A stretch of 64,000 nt of DNA from Phorcus lineatus (taxonomy: Eukaryota > Mollusca > Gastropoda > Trochida > Trochidae), in NCBI GenBank assembly GCA_921293015.1, contig OV121088.1:17521645-17585644 (forward strand). The letters are read 5' to 3'. Made by a program: the position numbers and the translations under genes. The notes under the pieces are model-generated. The model saw nothing but the letters and a program-made list of their open reading frames with translations, did not search any database and was not told the DNA's origin. Position 1 is the stretch's first letter. The number at the start of each line of letters is the position of its first letter. Shown piece after piece: positions 12,809 through 26,369 of this stretch.

Positions 12809-13363
12809 GGGTATTTTTGTGGAAACGAAATTCCAGGAGGCATTCTGTATATACACATATGTAAATAAATCATGATTAATACGAAATGAACCAGAAACTT
12901 GTTACTTTGGCTTATATTTTGGTTTTTAATTGGTTGAAAATTTTCGAATTACAAAAAATAGCGCGAAACCATTTAACGAGAAAGCAATGACCCCTCTCGG
13001 CTTGCCATCTTGTTCTTTTGCATTACTTTGGAATTTTTTTTTACTTTTAATAATTTTATGAATTATTGGAGATGAAGTATACGTACTGATAAAATATCAC
13101 AGTTAACAAATAACCAATGAGAAGTATAACCATGCAGGGTTGCCCTGTCATACCCTATCAAGACTTAGCACAGTCGCAGTGCCTTGGGATTGTTTCATTA
13201 CTAAATGGCTTTATTCAATGAAAACTACTCAATATCAAATTTTAAAATCTTAAGCAACCGAAATGTAACACTCATGAAGAAGCTTCAAATCAAATAACTT
13301 TCTTTCACAACATATGAATAATCAGGAATGCCCCCTTGAATTTCGTTTCCACCCAAAATAACC
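12809..13363. mobile_element. 555-bp element with 37-bp terminal inverted repeats
   Basis: The left arm 12809-12845 (core TGTGGAAACGAAATTC) is inverted at 13326-13363 (core GAATTTCGTTTCCAC), with about 33 of 38 positions matching. Weaker pairing continues inwards for another 20 bases or so. No open frame is present inside. A third copy of the end sequence is at 122-160. I could not find a target duplication, so the superfamily stays open. Confidence 0.65.
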
Positions 13364-16250
13364 GACGGGACAAATGACAATCATCGAGTAATAAAGTCAA
13401 GTAGCCATAAAGTCAAGAATGGCAACCTTATGACCAGGCCTTGCTAATAAGTAGTATTATCAAACATCTGTTAATTTCTGGACATTCTGCCAAAAAATAC
13501 ATTTGGTCTTTACAAAGTTGTAAAGCTTCGTAAAACTACAACGTTTTTCACCTAAAAAGCGGAATGAAAATTAATCAGATACAACTATCAAGAACTTACA
13601 AATGATAAAGTTTTCTGAATACATGTTATTTAAAAATTTAACTCTGAATCAATATATCGGTATCTAATTATATCTTAATCACTAATTCTTATATTATCTA
13701 ACTCAACGAACTATGTTCTTTTGAAATCTGAAACAACCTAATTAACAACATTTACTCTTTCATTAGAAAGGTGATAAACCTGTTTTCTAATGTGACTGTT
13801 TTTCATGGCACGGGTTTATAAAGGAGACAAAACAAGCCCGCATTAATCGTGTTTGCAATCCAGACGACTTTATTTATGCTTATTATCAGTTTTGTCCGAA
13901 CAGATCTTCAAATTAATGGGGCTGGACACCCGAAATTACGAAGATATATGATTCTCCCGTTGTACAATAAACCGGCCATTAGTCAGTACGATAAAGAGCT
14001 TCAAAATCATTAGTATCAAAATAACCCTTGTAGAGAGTCTATAATTCAAGGCGATTTGACCGAGGTAATGATAGGGCCCCGATAGCGTGAACTATACCAC
14101 TGCGTGATTCATACAAAGCTTGTTTCAGTGCACTAGCAGAATAAATCATTTTCCGAATCACAATCCGCCATTTGCATTGAACCCCATCTGTTGAGGCGAT
14201 GCTCTCCTGAAAGCACGCTTCTGATTGGCTGCTACCCGCCACCTGTAGCTCCTATCAGCCACTCAGCTGTCAGCTGTCATATCAAGATTTGTCGATTACG
14301 TCATGTAAACACGTGACCGCACAATCAGTGCTCATTAGTAAACGAGTGTTGCACCTTATCGTTCAAAGTGTCAACACTTATTTAAGAATCAATTTAATTG
14401 ATTTCGTTTTGCCAAAAGCCTACGATGTTATCTAATTTGTACGTTTCAACGATTAAGAAAATTTCTCCCATATGTTTAAGTGAAAATTCGCCTGAATTGA
14501 TGCCAAGAGTTGATTTGAATTTTAGTTTTAATTCAAATATACCAGCAATTCATTTTAATGTCCGAATAGCGACGAAAACACGTAATGAAATTATATTAGA
14601 AATAGCATTTACATTTGCTAGACGCAACTCAGCTTTGAAGTCCCACACATACACTCTTTACTGTAATGCACTATATTTTCAGTACAAGTTCATTTGGGAA
14701 ACAGTTTTGTGCGAGTACATAAATGCTATTAGCGTAAAAAAACTAATAGACTAAGAAGTAAGGTTTTTGGTTATTTTCTTTGGAAAATTGTTCACACTAG
14801 AATGTACACATGTACACACATGTCAAGCCGTCCTTAAATAATATAATCGAGGATTGTATCATTCTTTTGTCTTTTTCTGTCAGTAAAACATAATATAGCA
14901 AAGTGAAATAAAAATGGGCTAAAGTAGAAATGTTTATTCATTTTTAAAAATTATGAATCTACAAGAAATAGCTGTTAAAGGAAGGTTGTCAACAAGATTT
15001 GCTTTGACTAAACAAAGTGTTTATTCATATATCCTTTCATAATTTTGTTAAATCTGACGGTGATTGCGATTTGTTTGAACTTTCGATATTACTTCCATAA
15101 TGAAGCGTGCATGCATACGCTGAAAATTTGAGAAAATGAGCCACATAGATTCGCTCAAATATTCGTCGTATTATTGCTTACCTGTTCATTAAATATATAT
15201 TTGACTTATATACCAAAATGATTTCATTCATTTTTAATTTAGCGGCTTTGATTAGATAAGGTCACTTATGGAATCCCATATTGAATACAGGAAACTGTGT
15301 TTTTAAAAGTATGAATTGATTTCATTTTAGATATATCTAACACATTTGAAAAACAAATTGTCTTTATTCTGATTTCCATATGCCTCGCCTTATCATGCCC
15401 TTTTAGTTAGCATCGTTATTCTTGTCCATCAGTGTATTTTACTGAGCCATTTATTACTTTCCTGTCTCTATGCAAATGAGCAACCCTTTGAAGCATTCGA
15501 CCATGTAATTTCATATTCCTAATCATGTGGATAATAACCATATTTAATATTGGAGTCTTTTTTACATTTTGTTAATCATTTCATATACTTTATCTTGAAC
15601 ATAAAAATCTAACTGCTGTAAACGAGGCAAAGCAGAAAACGTGCATAGACCTATCGTTTCAACAATCATTTATCTCTTCTATCAAACTGATAAATAATTA
15701 GAAAATTTACATGATTTGTAGTGTTTATTCATTGAATTGATTACAAATTATTCGGCAGTTCTCATTTCATTAGGTTTTTCATTAAAAGATCACCATTTAT
15801 TTTTCTATTTACATTTAAATCGGGTCTAGTGGAAGTTTGATGTTTCAAACTATCAATTTCAGTAACCCAGTACGCATTTGATTATACAAGAACACATATT
15901 GTTACAACTTTCGAATCATATGACACAATAATCGAAGATAAAACGGTAACATCAATTGGTTCCCCATCAAGTTTTAACGGCTCTCGCTCGTGTAAAGGTG
16001 TATATGAAGGTTGACCACCCTTTCATTAGTGACCTAAAGGTTGTATCTAGAATGGACAATATTCGATTAGATAAGTTTTTCAAGCAAATATTTTTTAATT
16101 GAAATACTTCAAAAATGTTTCAAAAACAGCTTAATTATGGTGTTAGACTGTTTATAAAAAGTTCAATGGCGCAGTGTCTTTAGATAAGACTGTTAAGTTA
16201 TTTTTTAGCAAACTTTTCAAAAATGGTTTACTTTTTATGCATTGACTTAT
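13364..16250. other. Intergenic DNA, nothing specific
   Basis: AT-rich. The open frame at 14398-14754 (118 codons) has no recognisable domain, no strong start context and low-complexity composition, and is probably chance. No repeats of note. Confidence 0.5.
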
Positions 16251-16800
16251 AGCACTATAGCACACATTTTCAGGCTCAAATTGGCTATTTAAGGCAAATA
16301 AGGACGTATGGACTCATTTGGGTTTCTGTTAATGCAATAAAGTACTTATCATTCTTTAAAAATAGCCTCCAATCAATAATTACAAAATGAGACGGCAGGA
16401 TACAGGTATATAAAACCCAAGTCTCGGTTGTGCACAAAAACGGATATATTGATTGTTGAAAACGGCTGAAATAGGAATGTGTGCAGCTTTTGAATGAACT
16501 TTAACGTCTTAAATGAGAAACCATAATGACATATTCTTTTTTAAAGAATGTCTGTATATTTTTGACGGTTTTGGTTGAACACATGGTATGCACAATTTGA
16601 ATATTTTCGATATCGAATTTTATGGTTCAATTGCAACGTTGCATTAAACCCTACAGGTCTCTTTGATTTAAGTTTATAACCTGAATACACATATATTAAA
16701 AACCTAAAATGGTAGGTTACCTGAGTACTGCTTTTTAGTAATAGCGAGTTAAACACATTCGATATGTCCAAAATATAGGTGTACGCTACAGTACCTGTAA
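16251..16800 (+). mobile_element. ~600-bp interspersed repeat family, copy B
   Basis: A diverged copy sharing, in order, tcaaattggctatttaagg, cggttgtgcacaaaaacgga, aatgtgtgcagcttttgaa, tttcgatatcg, ataacctgaatac and tacctgagt with copies A and C. The interior is about 50 bp shorter than in copy A. Confidence 0.65.
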
Positions 16801-19800
16801 CGAAACGCATCCAATATGATATGAACATGAACCGCTCTTACATTTTGATCATCTGAGCTTTTCTTCTTTCTTTATTGTAAGATGACGTCAACGATGACGT
16901 CATAATGTTTCACATAGTTTCTGAAATATATTACTTTTTAAATACTGGTTGAATCAACTATTTATGCCGCGATATTTTGTTTGCCTTTTTTGATTTTGAA
17001 AGCTCATACATTGTATTTATCACATTTCTGATATCATTCTTTAGAAATATTTGTTTCATAATTTGCAACCCTTATGACGATAGATACTTATATGACTGTT
17101 ATCGTAGATCATGATGTTATGATCGATGCCATTTGAAATGTTTGACAGAAATTAGGTTGACAGACAGCCTAACGAACAATATGGAGAACTTCATGAAAAC
17201 TGTTACGCATATAACTGCAGATTAAATCCAAATTCTACCGATTATTATATATGTGATGATCAACTGACAAAATATCATTGCCACATGAATTTGGAAAAAC
17301 TATTGAGGAACATAACCGTCAACAAACGTCAAACGCCGTTCCTCAATTTCCATATGCTCGATAAGGGCGCAGACAAACTGTAGTATGTCTAGTCGATGAA
17401 TAACGACCCATCATAATCAATTTCCGTTTATCAAGAGATCAAACCAAGTACTTTAAAGACACCCGCTTTTATAAAATCAGAAAGTCAGAGTATCTTATTG
17501 CTAATACTCATCATATCATGATAGTGATCATAATCGACCCAAGACTTCCGCTAGCTTTGATGTCCCCGACTCGAGCAAAGGGCCATAATATTCTATCCGG
17601 GGTAGCATTAATTACGAGACACCGGATAGGGATATGGCGATGGCCAAAGCGTAATTGCAGATCTTGGAAATTCAATCCTGTTTGTTAGACTGACCGCTGG
17701 TCAAGCACTGTACAGTTTTCTATACTGACCACCACATTGGTCATATGATACCGATAATTATTTACTATATCGTTTAAGATCGACTTTAAGGGCTAAATTG
17801 CTTTTTTCAATTACATGGTCTTGGAGTCGTATAATAAAAAAACTCTCCACGGATATAATCAACGCGGATGTTATACAGCGTGTAAAGGGGTATTCTTGTA
17901 TATAAAGAAGGTTATTACCTTATTTTCACAGAAAATTGAAGTTTAAGAAGATTTTTTTTATATCGGTTTACGTGTCAACAAAATTTATACGAGAAAATCA
18001 CTGTTGTCATGGTAATAAATAAAACATGATTCTCAGAATAATTTCAGGGTTTACATTTCTTTTATAAAACACTGTAGATTGGTTGAACATAGGTCAAATT
18101 CTAATTTCCATATATGAAAATCTTGGATTTTTAAAACAGTGTTTTCAAATACTTATGAAACGATACATACGGTTTTAAATCAATGAGGTTTACCGTATAC
18201 ATACAAGCACGTTGAATATAAATTATTTTTGAATTTCTTTATCCATTTCATGTTAATCGATTTTGTATTAAATGTTTGTTTCTATACCTAAGTTGTTTTC
18301 CATACATCGGCTCCTGTACACACTAGGATTTATTTTAACTTTTTAAAATTTAAGATTTATTTGACTTATTTCAAATGCATACTGCTAAAGATGTTCTCAT
18401 GCACAAGAAGTGAAAATTACCGGTTTGTATTTCTGAATTACTTGTATTCGTCGGAGTTATGCTCTGAAAGAGAATGAAAAACAACTTTATTGCAACTTTA
18501 AATCTCAGCTTGAAAATCGCTCACACTAAATGAAAATGTCTTATTCATCGATAAATATTGTATAAAGCCAATGTTAGTATAGTAAAACTTGGTTTGATAT
18601 ATAAACTGTATAAGCATCTTTTTAAAACCCAAGCACATTTACCTGCGGTCCAGATTATCTGCTTGTTTTGTATTAAGACATTATTTATTGTTTTATAACC
18701 AGGTCATGGCGTCTAAGAATATTAGATATATTTAATGTCAACAACTAACACTAAGAGTGCAAATACATAAAGGGTATAATGATATCATCAACTCAACTCA
18801 TAACACATAAACATATAAGCAGTAAAAGAAAATTTCAACCGAATATGTACATGAAGGTAGCATTAGAGATGAAATCTGCAGGAAATGAGAGCCTGGTAGT
18901 GCCAGCCAAACCTAAATATTTATTTATATTTAGGTTAACAAATAAATGGAATGAAATGTTAATTATTATAGTAACCAATGGAGATAAGGATTACCGTAAG
19001 GCCTTTAAGCTATTGCATCGCAACGATCATAAGATCATTCAAAATTTATGAAATGTAATATGATAAGGCATTCATCCTTTGAGGATTTTATAAATAACAA
19101 ATCGCACTTCGTATTTTCTTTGTAAGACTCTGAATAAAGGTGTTATCTGTAAACTTCTCTGTAAATAAGCCCTGGAAAAATGAAATAGTAATCTGATAAG
19201 AAAATGTGAATGAGTAATAAGTGTTTTTTGTGATTTTAGTGAGATTGAAGAACATTCCAAAGTTCCATTTCCAAAGTTATGACATAAGAGGTAAGTCTTA
19301 TTGTTTTATATTTATATGTTTCATGACGAACATTTACGCACACAAATTGTAATAGATGTGTAAGCATAACAGAAAGCATGTACTGCACATGCATCAAAAT
19401 CAATTTATACAAATTATTTCAATATATCTAAATAGAAATATGGAAAAAAGGGTTGGCCTTAAAATCAAATGATTTTGTTTATATTTCGTTTAAAATCTAT
19501 ACGTTTTATGAAAGTTGTAGTCAAATAAAACTTTAAGTTATTTATAAGTCATTTGATACAATATTGCTATTATTAATAATTTTTACCAAATTTGTTAGAT
19601 TCATTTTGGTTATCGTCATTTCCATTCTTTCCATTTTTCCATATTATGTTTTAATAGTGGTAGTTATATGAGATGGTGTTGTCATAATTTATCAGTTGAA
19701 TTAGTAAACGTTTCAATCGAAAGCGTCTGTTAATAACATGATCATCAAGATATAATACATAACTGTCATCAACATGCTAATTTATTCATAAAATACACGC

Positions 19801-21000
19801 TGCTTTTTATATATTCTGATCCCTTATTACAATGTGATTATAACATTTTTTACTTTTTAATCCTACAAAAATATGAATTGGTGTGATTGATGACAAATTA
19901 ATTCGGTTAATATTCATATGTTGCCAAAAAATAATATTTTGTTTAAGGGAAATGGGTAGTTATTGTTTACCTGAGTACCAAGTAATAACATGTATTTCTT
20001 ATTCATTTGTTTAATATGTGTACAACATGAAAATACCATGTACCGAAAACATTACACAGGTACAAAGTTATTTTTTACAGGTAACAGGTTGAACAAGTTG
20101 TTAATAATTATGCAATTTAAATTCACAAGGTAGTTTTACAAATGACTTGAATACTGAAATTACCCAATGATAAAAAGATTAATTGTTAATGCAACCAAAA
20201 AATGAGATCTAAGGTTGATTACAAACAATAATTTCTCGTTGTGATAGTCTTTCACAGCACTTTACCTATCAAATGAAATGCAAGACACAATGTCCAATAA
20301 GGATTCTATTACATGTAAGTTAAAGTTATATACAATAAGTTCATTGTATGTTAGTTGTAAAATGTTTGGATGTCGATATAGGGGTAATTTTATAGACAAT
20401 AAATCCAATGTCATCAAATCAGAATAAAATGCAAAAATATCGTGTACGGATAAAGCAAGTAAATTTCACCTATCAAGCATTTCACACACAAACAAAGAAT
20501 CAAGGAGAATGCTGAATATGCTCAACGTTCGGCAATAAAGAGTCTATTAGCATCATGCATTGAACCCATCTGAATGCCTAAATTATTTGGAATCCCTGTT
20601 GAATGAAAGACCGATTCCTAATCTCCCTCGGAATTTAAGCATTCAATAACAAGGAGTTGGATATTGAAATCCAAGCCAAAATGTTACTTTCTTTGTTTGA
20701 AATCTTCAATTATTTTCAAAAGAGCTCAAACAAGACAAATGACATAATTCGACTTTTTCGAAATTGCAAGGTCGTTCAACGGTGGTAAAGGAGATTGTAA
20801 ATGGGTTTATTTAACTTGAAAGTCAAGCGATTAATGCAGTCATTAGACTAACGTATAACTTAATACCCTTAATGTTAAATGAAGAAAGAGAATCAATAGT
20901 CACAAGTGAAGTTATATCTGTGTATACTTTATCATGAACAGAAACGGACTGAAGTGATACCCTTGCCGTACACCACTCTCGCTTTGTCCAGTAATAGAGA
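16801..21000. other. Intergenic DNA with CRE pair and TGACC cluster
   Basis: Mostly AT-rich and non-coding. Two perfect CRE palindromes lie 12 bp apart (16883-16902). A small cluster of TGACC/GGTCA motifs is at 17691-17743. A perfect 11-bp-stem hairpin is at 18909-18936. Open frames at 18779-19051 and 19072-19260 show no domain. Confidence 0.5.
16883..16902. promoter_or_regulatory. Pair of CRE palindromes
   Basis: TGACGTCA at 16883-16890 and 16895-16902 with ACGA between them. It follows copy B of the ~600-bp family by about 80 bp. The flank ATAATGTT is shared with the CRE at 758. Confidence 0.4.
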
Positions 21001-21360
21001 TGGACAACTGACCACAAATTTAAATGCTTTGTTACGAGCTCGGGTCAGCCCCTCAAACAAATCAATTCAATTGAGAAGAATGGGCACTGGTCAGATATTC
21101 TGTTGACCGCTGCTCCATCCTCGACCTTATATTTCAGCTGTCGGAATAAAGGAGGGGGACGGTAGGAGCATGTAATGATAATCTCGGCTATTGACCATCA
21201 CTCTTCACACGGCCTGGACACTGGTTTTCCAGCTCTCCGGACAGTGGTCACTTGTGGTCATATCTCGTTAACCCGGAAATTAACGCTGATCTGAGTCACG
21301 TTGGTCCAGTCTCTAAATGCAAATTTGACCATAATGACCACATGACAAACGGTCATTTAT
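21000..21360. promoter_or_regulatory. Island with ten TGACC/GGTCA half-sites
   Basis: This stretch of balanced composition contains TGACC or its complement at 21009, 21043, 21089, 21104, 21192, 21246, 21256, 21326, 21335 and 21351. The pentamer is the core of nuclear-receptor half-sites, though most copies here read TGACCA or TGACCG rather than the optimal TGACCT. No strict direct repeat with standard spacing is present; the pair at 21326 and 21335 is nine bases apart. A regulatory role is inference. Confidence 0.3.
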
Positions 21361-22700
21361 CACCCACCCTCCCTCGCTCTTTATTCCCCTCACACCTTTG
21401 TTCGACATGTCAAGCAGAACCAACCACGCCAACTCTTTATGTTTTTATCAAATACTTCTCCCCCTGTGATTTGCTTTTAATGGACGTGAAATTTTATTTC
21501 TTCCGTATCCCTGAAATAAATCTAGTCTGTTATAAAAAAAAACCAGAAAGAAATTTAAGATAAAAGAGAAAGACCCACCTAAGACAAAGGTTATAACTGG
21601 AAGTGGTTTAACGTATTTATTCCATGAAAGATACATGGACTGGATTGGCCAACAAGCTCATCAAACAAAAGAAATATAGGGATAATAAAATTGAAAAATA
21701 AAGTAAATTACAGAGAACATGACAAAGTAGGGTCAAAGAATGTTACGACAGGTCTTGAAAGTACATTCAAAATAATGGTTGAATACATGTGTGATATTTG
21801 CTGTCAATATCATGTTTCAGTAGGTTTTGCTAAGGCGACACAGCTAATTTTAATCATGAATTGATGTACTGTTTTTAATTTCAGAACTGGAAGTTACTGA
21901 TACTGGTTTGATCACCTGCATACGTGTAGATATCGATTTGGTTGACCAACTGACCGCTTAGTATATTTGGCCAAAGTAAGATCAACAGGTAAATAATTGT
22001 ATACTTTACGTGACAAACGTTTTTTCAAATCTTTAAAAGGAATACGAAAAAATATCAAGAACTTTTAATAAACAATTTTGTTGGTAGCATAAGGAGTTTA
22101 GTAAGGATGTTTTGAAATTATTTATATCATAAGCTAAGATATATTTTGCGGGCGACAGCTAAATATCTGTCATGATTTCGTTATACTTAGATTTTTATGT
22201 TTTAAACAGTTTATCAATTGCAAACTCTATTAGAAACAGAAGTTTGCTTTTTGCTCTTTCCACCTAGGAATAGGTCATTTCTGTTAAAACAAACTTTCAT
22301 ATGGTAGCAACTGTTAAGAAATGTTTCTTAAATATTATTTTTAAAAAGTCTGAATACTGCTTGAAAAAGACAAGAAATAAACTTATACAATATAAACGTG
22401 ATACATTTTCATATGGCACAGTCAAACACATCCCCACCCCCGCCCCTGATTGAAAACTATCTAAGTCTGATGACGAATAGACAATTTGGCAGCCTGTAAC
22501 CGTACTTCAAACATGTTTGATTCAGCGCATTTTTTTATATGTTTCAGGTTTTGGTAATTTCTTTACGCATCAATTTTTTTTATATTATTATGTAGTCGAT
22601 GGATTAAAAAAATACAGATTACAGATGGCGTTAAACATTATCTGCATAAGTAAAATTTCTTGTGTTTTTTCGGGTCAAGTCCCCTGGAACTCACGCCCGA
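21361..22700. other. Intergenic DNA, nothing specific
   Basis: AT-rich. Another TGACC pair is at 21943-21955. Overlapping open frames on both strands at 21252-21636 lack any recognisable domain. Confidence 0.5.
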
Positions 22701-22810
22701 GTGTCGGGGTCTGGTGGGCGAGCTGGTAAGCTGTTGGCACAGTCAGTTCTGGCGATGTTGCCTGACCTTGAAGGTTTGGCTGCAATCCCGCTAGGGAGTC
22801 GACCCGAAAA
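22700..22810 (+). mobile_element. Possible tRNA-like SINE head of a second type
   Basis: TGGGCGAGCTGG at about 22713 fits the RNA polymerase III A box (TRGCNNAGYNGG) at 11 of 12 positions. A B-box-like ggtttggctgcaatcc follows about 60 bases later. The stretch is much more GC-rich than its surroundings. It does not match the SINE family at 3355, and no recognisable body follows. Confidence 0.35.
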
Positions 22811-25020
22811 AGTACAAGAATTTATATCTGTTGAAGTTTCTGTGATTCCTAATATCACTTTGTTACACTCGTTTAAGACATGCCCTTATCATTGATGTGT
22901 ATGTTTCCAAACAAATCCATCACCATTGTGGAGCTTGCGAGTTCTGTCTACTAGATGTCATATTGGTACTTTGATCGGCTAACAGAGGGCGCAAGTATCG
23001 ATTTAAGTAAGTCAAACGTTTGGAAATATAGGAAGATCACCTAGTGCTCTTGCACGGCATCCAAATTTTTCACTTGTTTCAATGCAATTTAAACAAAAAT
23101 GATATATATTTAATTAATTCATTCAATTGCTCTCACTAGGAATATACAATACTTCATTCGTTTCTAAGGAAGTATAAACGCATGTTTATTATCTTTAATT
23201 CTTCATCTGTCATCATGGATAAATATATATGTGGATGCAAACGTCCAATTAACAACTTATTTGAGTTACATCATACTTTTTTTAATAAACATATAAAAGA
23301 CATACCCGAAAGAATTTGTTTTATGGATATCATATTGGATTTCTTTTTACGACACAGTGCATGAAGTACTATCTTTGAGACAGTATCCGGGAAATTAAGA
23401 AAGAAAAAACTCTAAAGCATAAATAACATTGGCTAATCTGCTGTTATTGATATAATATGGGGTAGTGTTACAAAACATAAGAAACATTATTTCTTATCGG
23501 ACCAAATGGCAAAGATCTTCTTGTTTATCGAGTTACTTCTCGACGGTTGTCTTGTAATCTCGCGTTATCTCACGTCGGCGAGATCTTGGCGCGATCTTAT
23601 TTCCGCGTAGAAAAATTTCATCCAATCTCACAATTAAGATACATTTGGTAGTCGACAATTCACCAATAAAACTATCATCATTATCTTGATGCGATATGTG
23701 TTAAGCATTAAAAGAATAATCACGAGTTTTATTACAGAAGAGTTCCCCAAGGGAGACTACCCAGCTATAAACCTGACAAATTAAATGCACTTCCTGCGAG
23801 TACAGAAGAGGCAACCAGTCTCAATGGAGACTTGGATCTCGGTATTTAACGCAAATACACGAGACTTGATATGATTGTAAACCGTGCATAACTCATCTTT
23901 GCCATGATAAAGATTTAAAAATTTAAATTTGAAACCACCCATGACGCGCCTGGAAAGAGCAGAGAGCAAAGTTTTCAAAGTGCAGCTATAATTTTATTTT
24001 GATAAGAACCAATTAGCTTGAACATTTTACCCGAAAAGGTATAATGTGAGTGACTTATCGTTGATGTTATGATACTAGGGTGAAATAATGTTGGATTAAA
24101 CGACATTTTCTATCAATATTCAAATGTGATTGCAGGTATATTGATAAAATAATTTGTTTATGTAAATGCTCTGGGGTTAACCATATGTTTTTAGCGCCAA
24201 CTTATCTATTCGATTCGTTCTTACTCGCGTTAAAATAAGCCGCATGGCTTGTTCGCCAATCCAAATTTCATACGAAATAAAAATATGTTTAAACAAAAAA
24301 AAAAAAAAAAAAAAAAAATTTAAACGTGATGGAATTCTAAAGTGACAACATAATTACTATATTAATTAGTTTGGGAAATGTTTGGGATGGCAACGTCACA
24401 ATGTCAATGTCTTCCCCAAATCATCAACTTAACATTATATAAACATTCGTCTGTTTGAAAAACTACTCATCATAAAATAAGATTTATTATTTTTTCATTG
24501 TCGAAATAACATGTTTTCGGTTAAAATTAACGTAAGAAGTAACATTATATTTTGATTAGTGAAAAAACACTTTCAATCATATAACGTCGTCGTTGACGTC
24601 ACGAAAGAATAGGATGACGCCATTTCGTGATTAAGAAAGGCTTTCTGGGTACTCCTTTCATCAGTATTTATTAACATTTGATTTTTTTGGGGGGGGGGGG
24701 GGGAAATGATTAATAAAACATATATTTATTTTGGACATATCTAGTCGAATACCATGTAAATCTCATCCCATGATGTAGACCATTTTTATATTCAAACTCG
24801 GTGCTGTGTCACTTCTGAAGATATAAGATTCTACTGAGATATGCATACTATTCGACGGGAAATATCAATTATCCTCTCTTTTTTTCAAAATAAAAGAAAA
24901 TACTTGATATTTTTTTGGTTTTCTGTTTCCTGTTGTCAAACCTAAATAGCTTTATTTGATACATCTGCATCTCATATCACATTAAAGTGTCATGATCAAC
25001 AAACGGGTGATGTTAAAGTG
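22811..25020. other. Intergenic DNA with homopolymer tracts
   Basis: Contains an A24 run (24295-24318), a G15 run (24689-24703) and a CRE palindrome at 24594-24601. Otherwise AT-rich without coding signal. The A run could be the tail of a decayed retroposed copy, but no body is recognisable upstream. Confidence 0.55.
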
Positions 25021-25029
25021 CTTTCTATT

Positions 25030-25830
25030 GAACAGCATACTCTTGATTGCACGTCAGCCGCAGGTACGTCAATGTTACATCACTAAAGGCGTGAAAATGG
25101 CGGCAATCAAGCAATTATGCAAATATCTTTGAGTTCATATCAAAGACTCCGATCAGCAGAAGCCCTGACCTAGGTGTGACATGACATAAACTTGGCGCGA
25201 TCTGTACCACGTGGAGAGAATCTATCAATATCAACATGTCAACATGTCACAGCCACTGCGCATGTTCGTAATGACGTAATCACGGTGTGAGCGGTGATAG
25301 GTTATCTCCCTTGATTAAAAGCCTTTCTCCTGGCGCAGTACAAATGAGCAGTCGTAGGGCGATTTAGGAGTTGTTACTTTACAATTACTGCGATAATGAG
25401 GCAAAATTGAGCCGGATTTGATCAAATACTCATCCCCTTATCCCTAAACATCATTTCTCTGTCTCTGTTTTCACCATGGCTAGATAAGCCGACGGTGATC
25501 GCCATTATTTCCACTCGACTTGTAATTGGTGCAGTATCGCTAAATGAATTCTCCCCAGGGAGTTTAGTGTCACGCTTATGTTTCAGTCCGCGGCGTTTGA
25601 ATAGCCTGCGTTAATAGCCTCGTTAGGAGGCCATCTTTGAGGTATAATGATAGGTCCCTGTGAGGGTTTGGATTATGCTAAATTATGATTCAAATTCGGG
25701 GTGTCTTTTCGCCTCTCATTTCGAACCCCCCTGTTTTCTCTGCTCCCATTTCATAAAGGTTTAAACGGTCGAGATCCCCGTGTAAGCAATTACGACTTCG
25801 AGATGAATAAAGCGCAACGGGAAAGAGTAA
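25030..25830. promoter_or_regulatory. Balanced-composition island, candidate enhancer
   Basis: About 800 bp with clearly higher GC and complexity than the flanks and no open frame. Motifs seen: a POU octamer-like ATGCAAAT near 25117, TCF-like CTTTGA and ATCAAAG in opposite orientation within 25 bases (25129-25146), YY1-like AAAATGGCGGC, GATA-like AGATAAGC near 25483, three ACATGTCA-type words at 25232-25252, and TAAT-core homeodomain sites. Its position 14-15 kb upstream of msx suggests a distal element. Only cross-species conservation would show this. Confidence 0.35.
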
Positions 25831-26369
25831 TAACACACCCTTATGCATAACCAAAACTTTTTTACGACTTTGAGTTAAATTTGAAAAATGTGGTAGGTCA
25901 TGGGAAAAATCGCACTTTGAATTTCATAATGCCATTTGGGAACGTCTACAACAGTTTTATGTTTAACGTCATGCCCTGTTTATACGAACATAACCAATAA
26001 ACGAATTTTAGGGATTTAAGTGTCGTGTGTTTACTCAAAAATCAAAACAATTTCATCCGATCCAGCTATTTTTTACTATACATTTTTCTCGGACACCTAT
26101 AAAAGCAAACAGGGTGAACTGAGGTAAGAAACAAATGACGGGTTACAAATTTGGTGAGGAACATAAGTACCATCCAGATAACGACTTATAGTAAAAAATA
26201 ACCGGTGTAGAAGTTTTTATATCTCATTTTAGTAATGCATTGTTATGAAGCCATATGTCTTGTGATGGATATTATCACCTAGCTGGATACGAAATATCAT
26301 CATTATTAAAACTGTATTTTTTTCGGCTAGCGTTAATAATAACCAATGCGTATTATAATTGGATGGAAA

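Noticed and set aside
14398-14754. 118-codon frame starting TTGATTTCG at its edge
   Set aside because: No domain, weak start context, AT-driven composition and no neighbours in support.
17589-17632. Inverted CTATCCGG/CCGGATAG pair
   Set aside because: An 8-bp stem with a long spacer is within chance expectation and has no other supporting sign.
24295-24318. A24 run as the poly(A) tail of a processed pseudogene
   Set aside because: No recognisable coding or SINE body lies upstream and no flanking duplication was seen.
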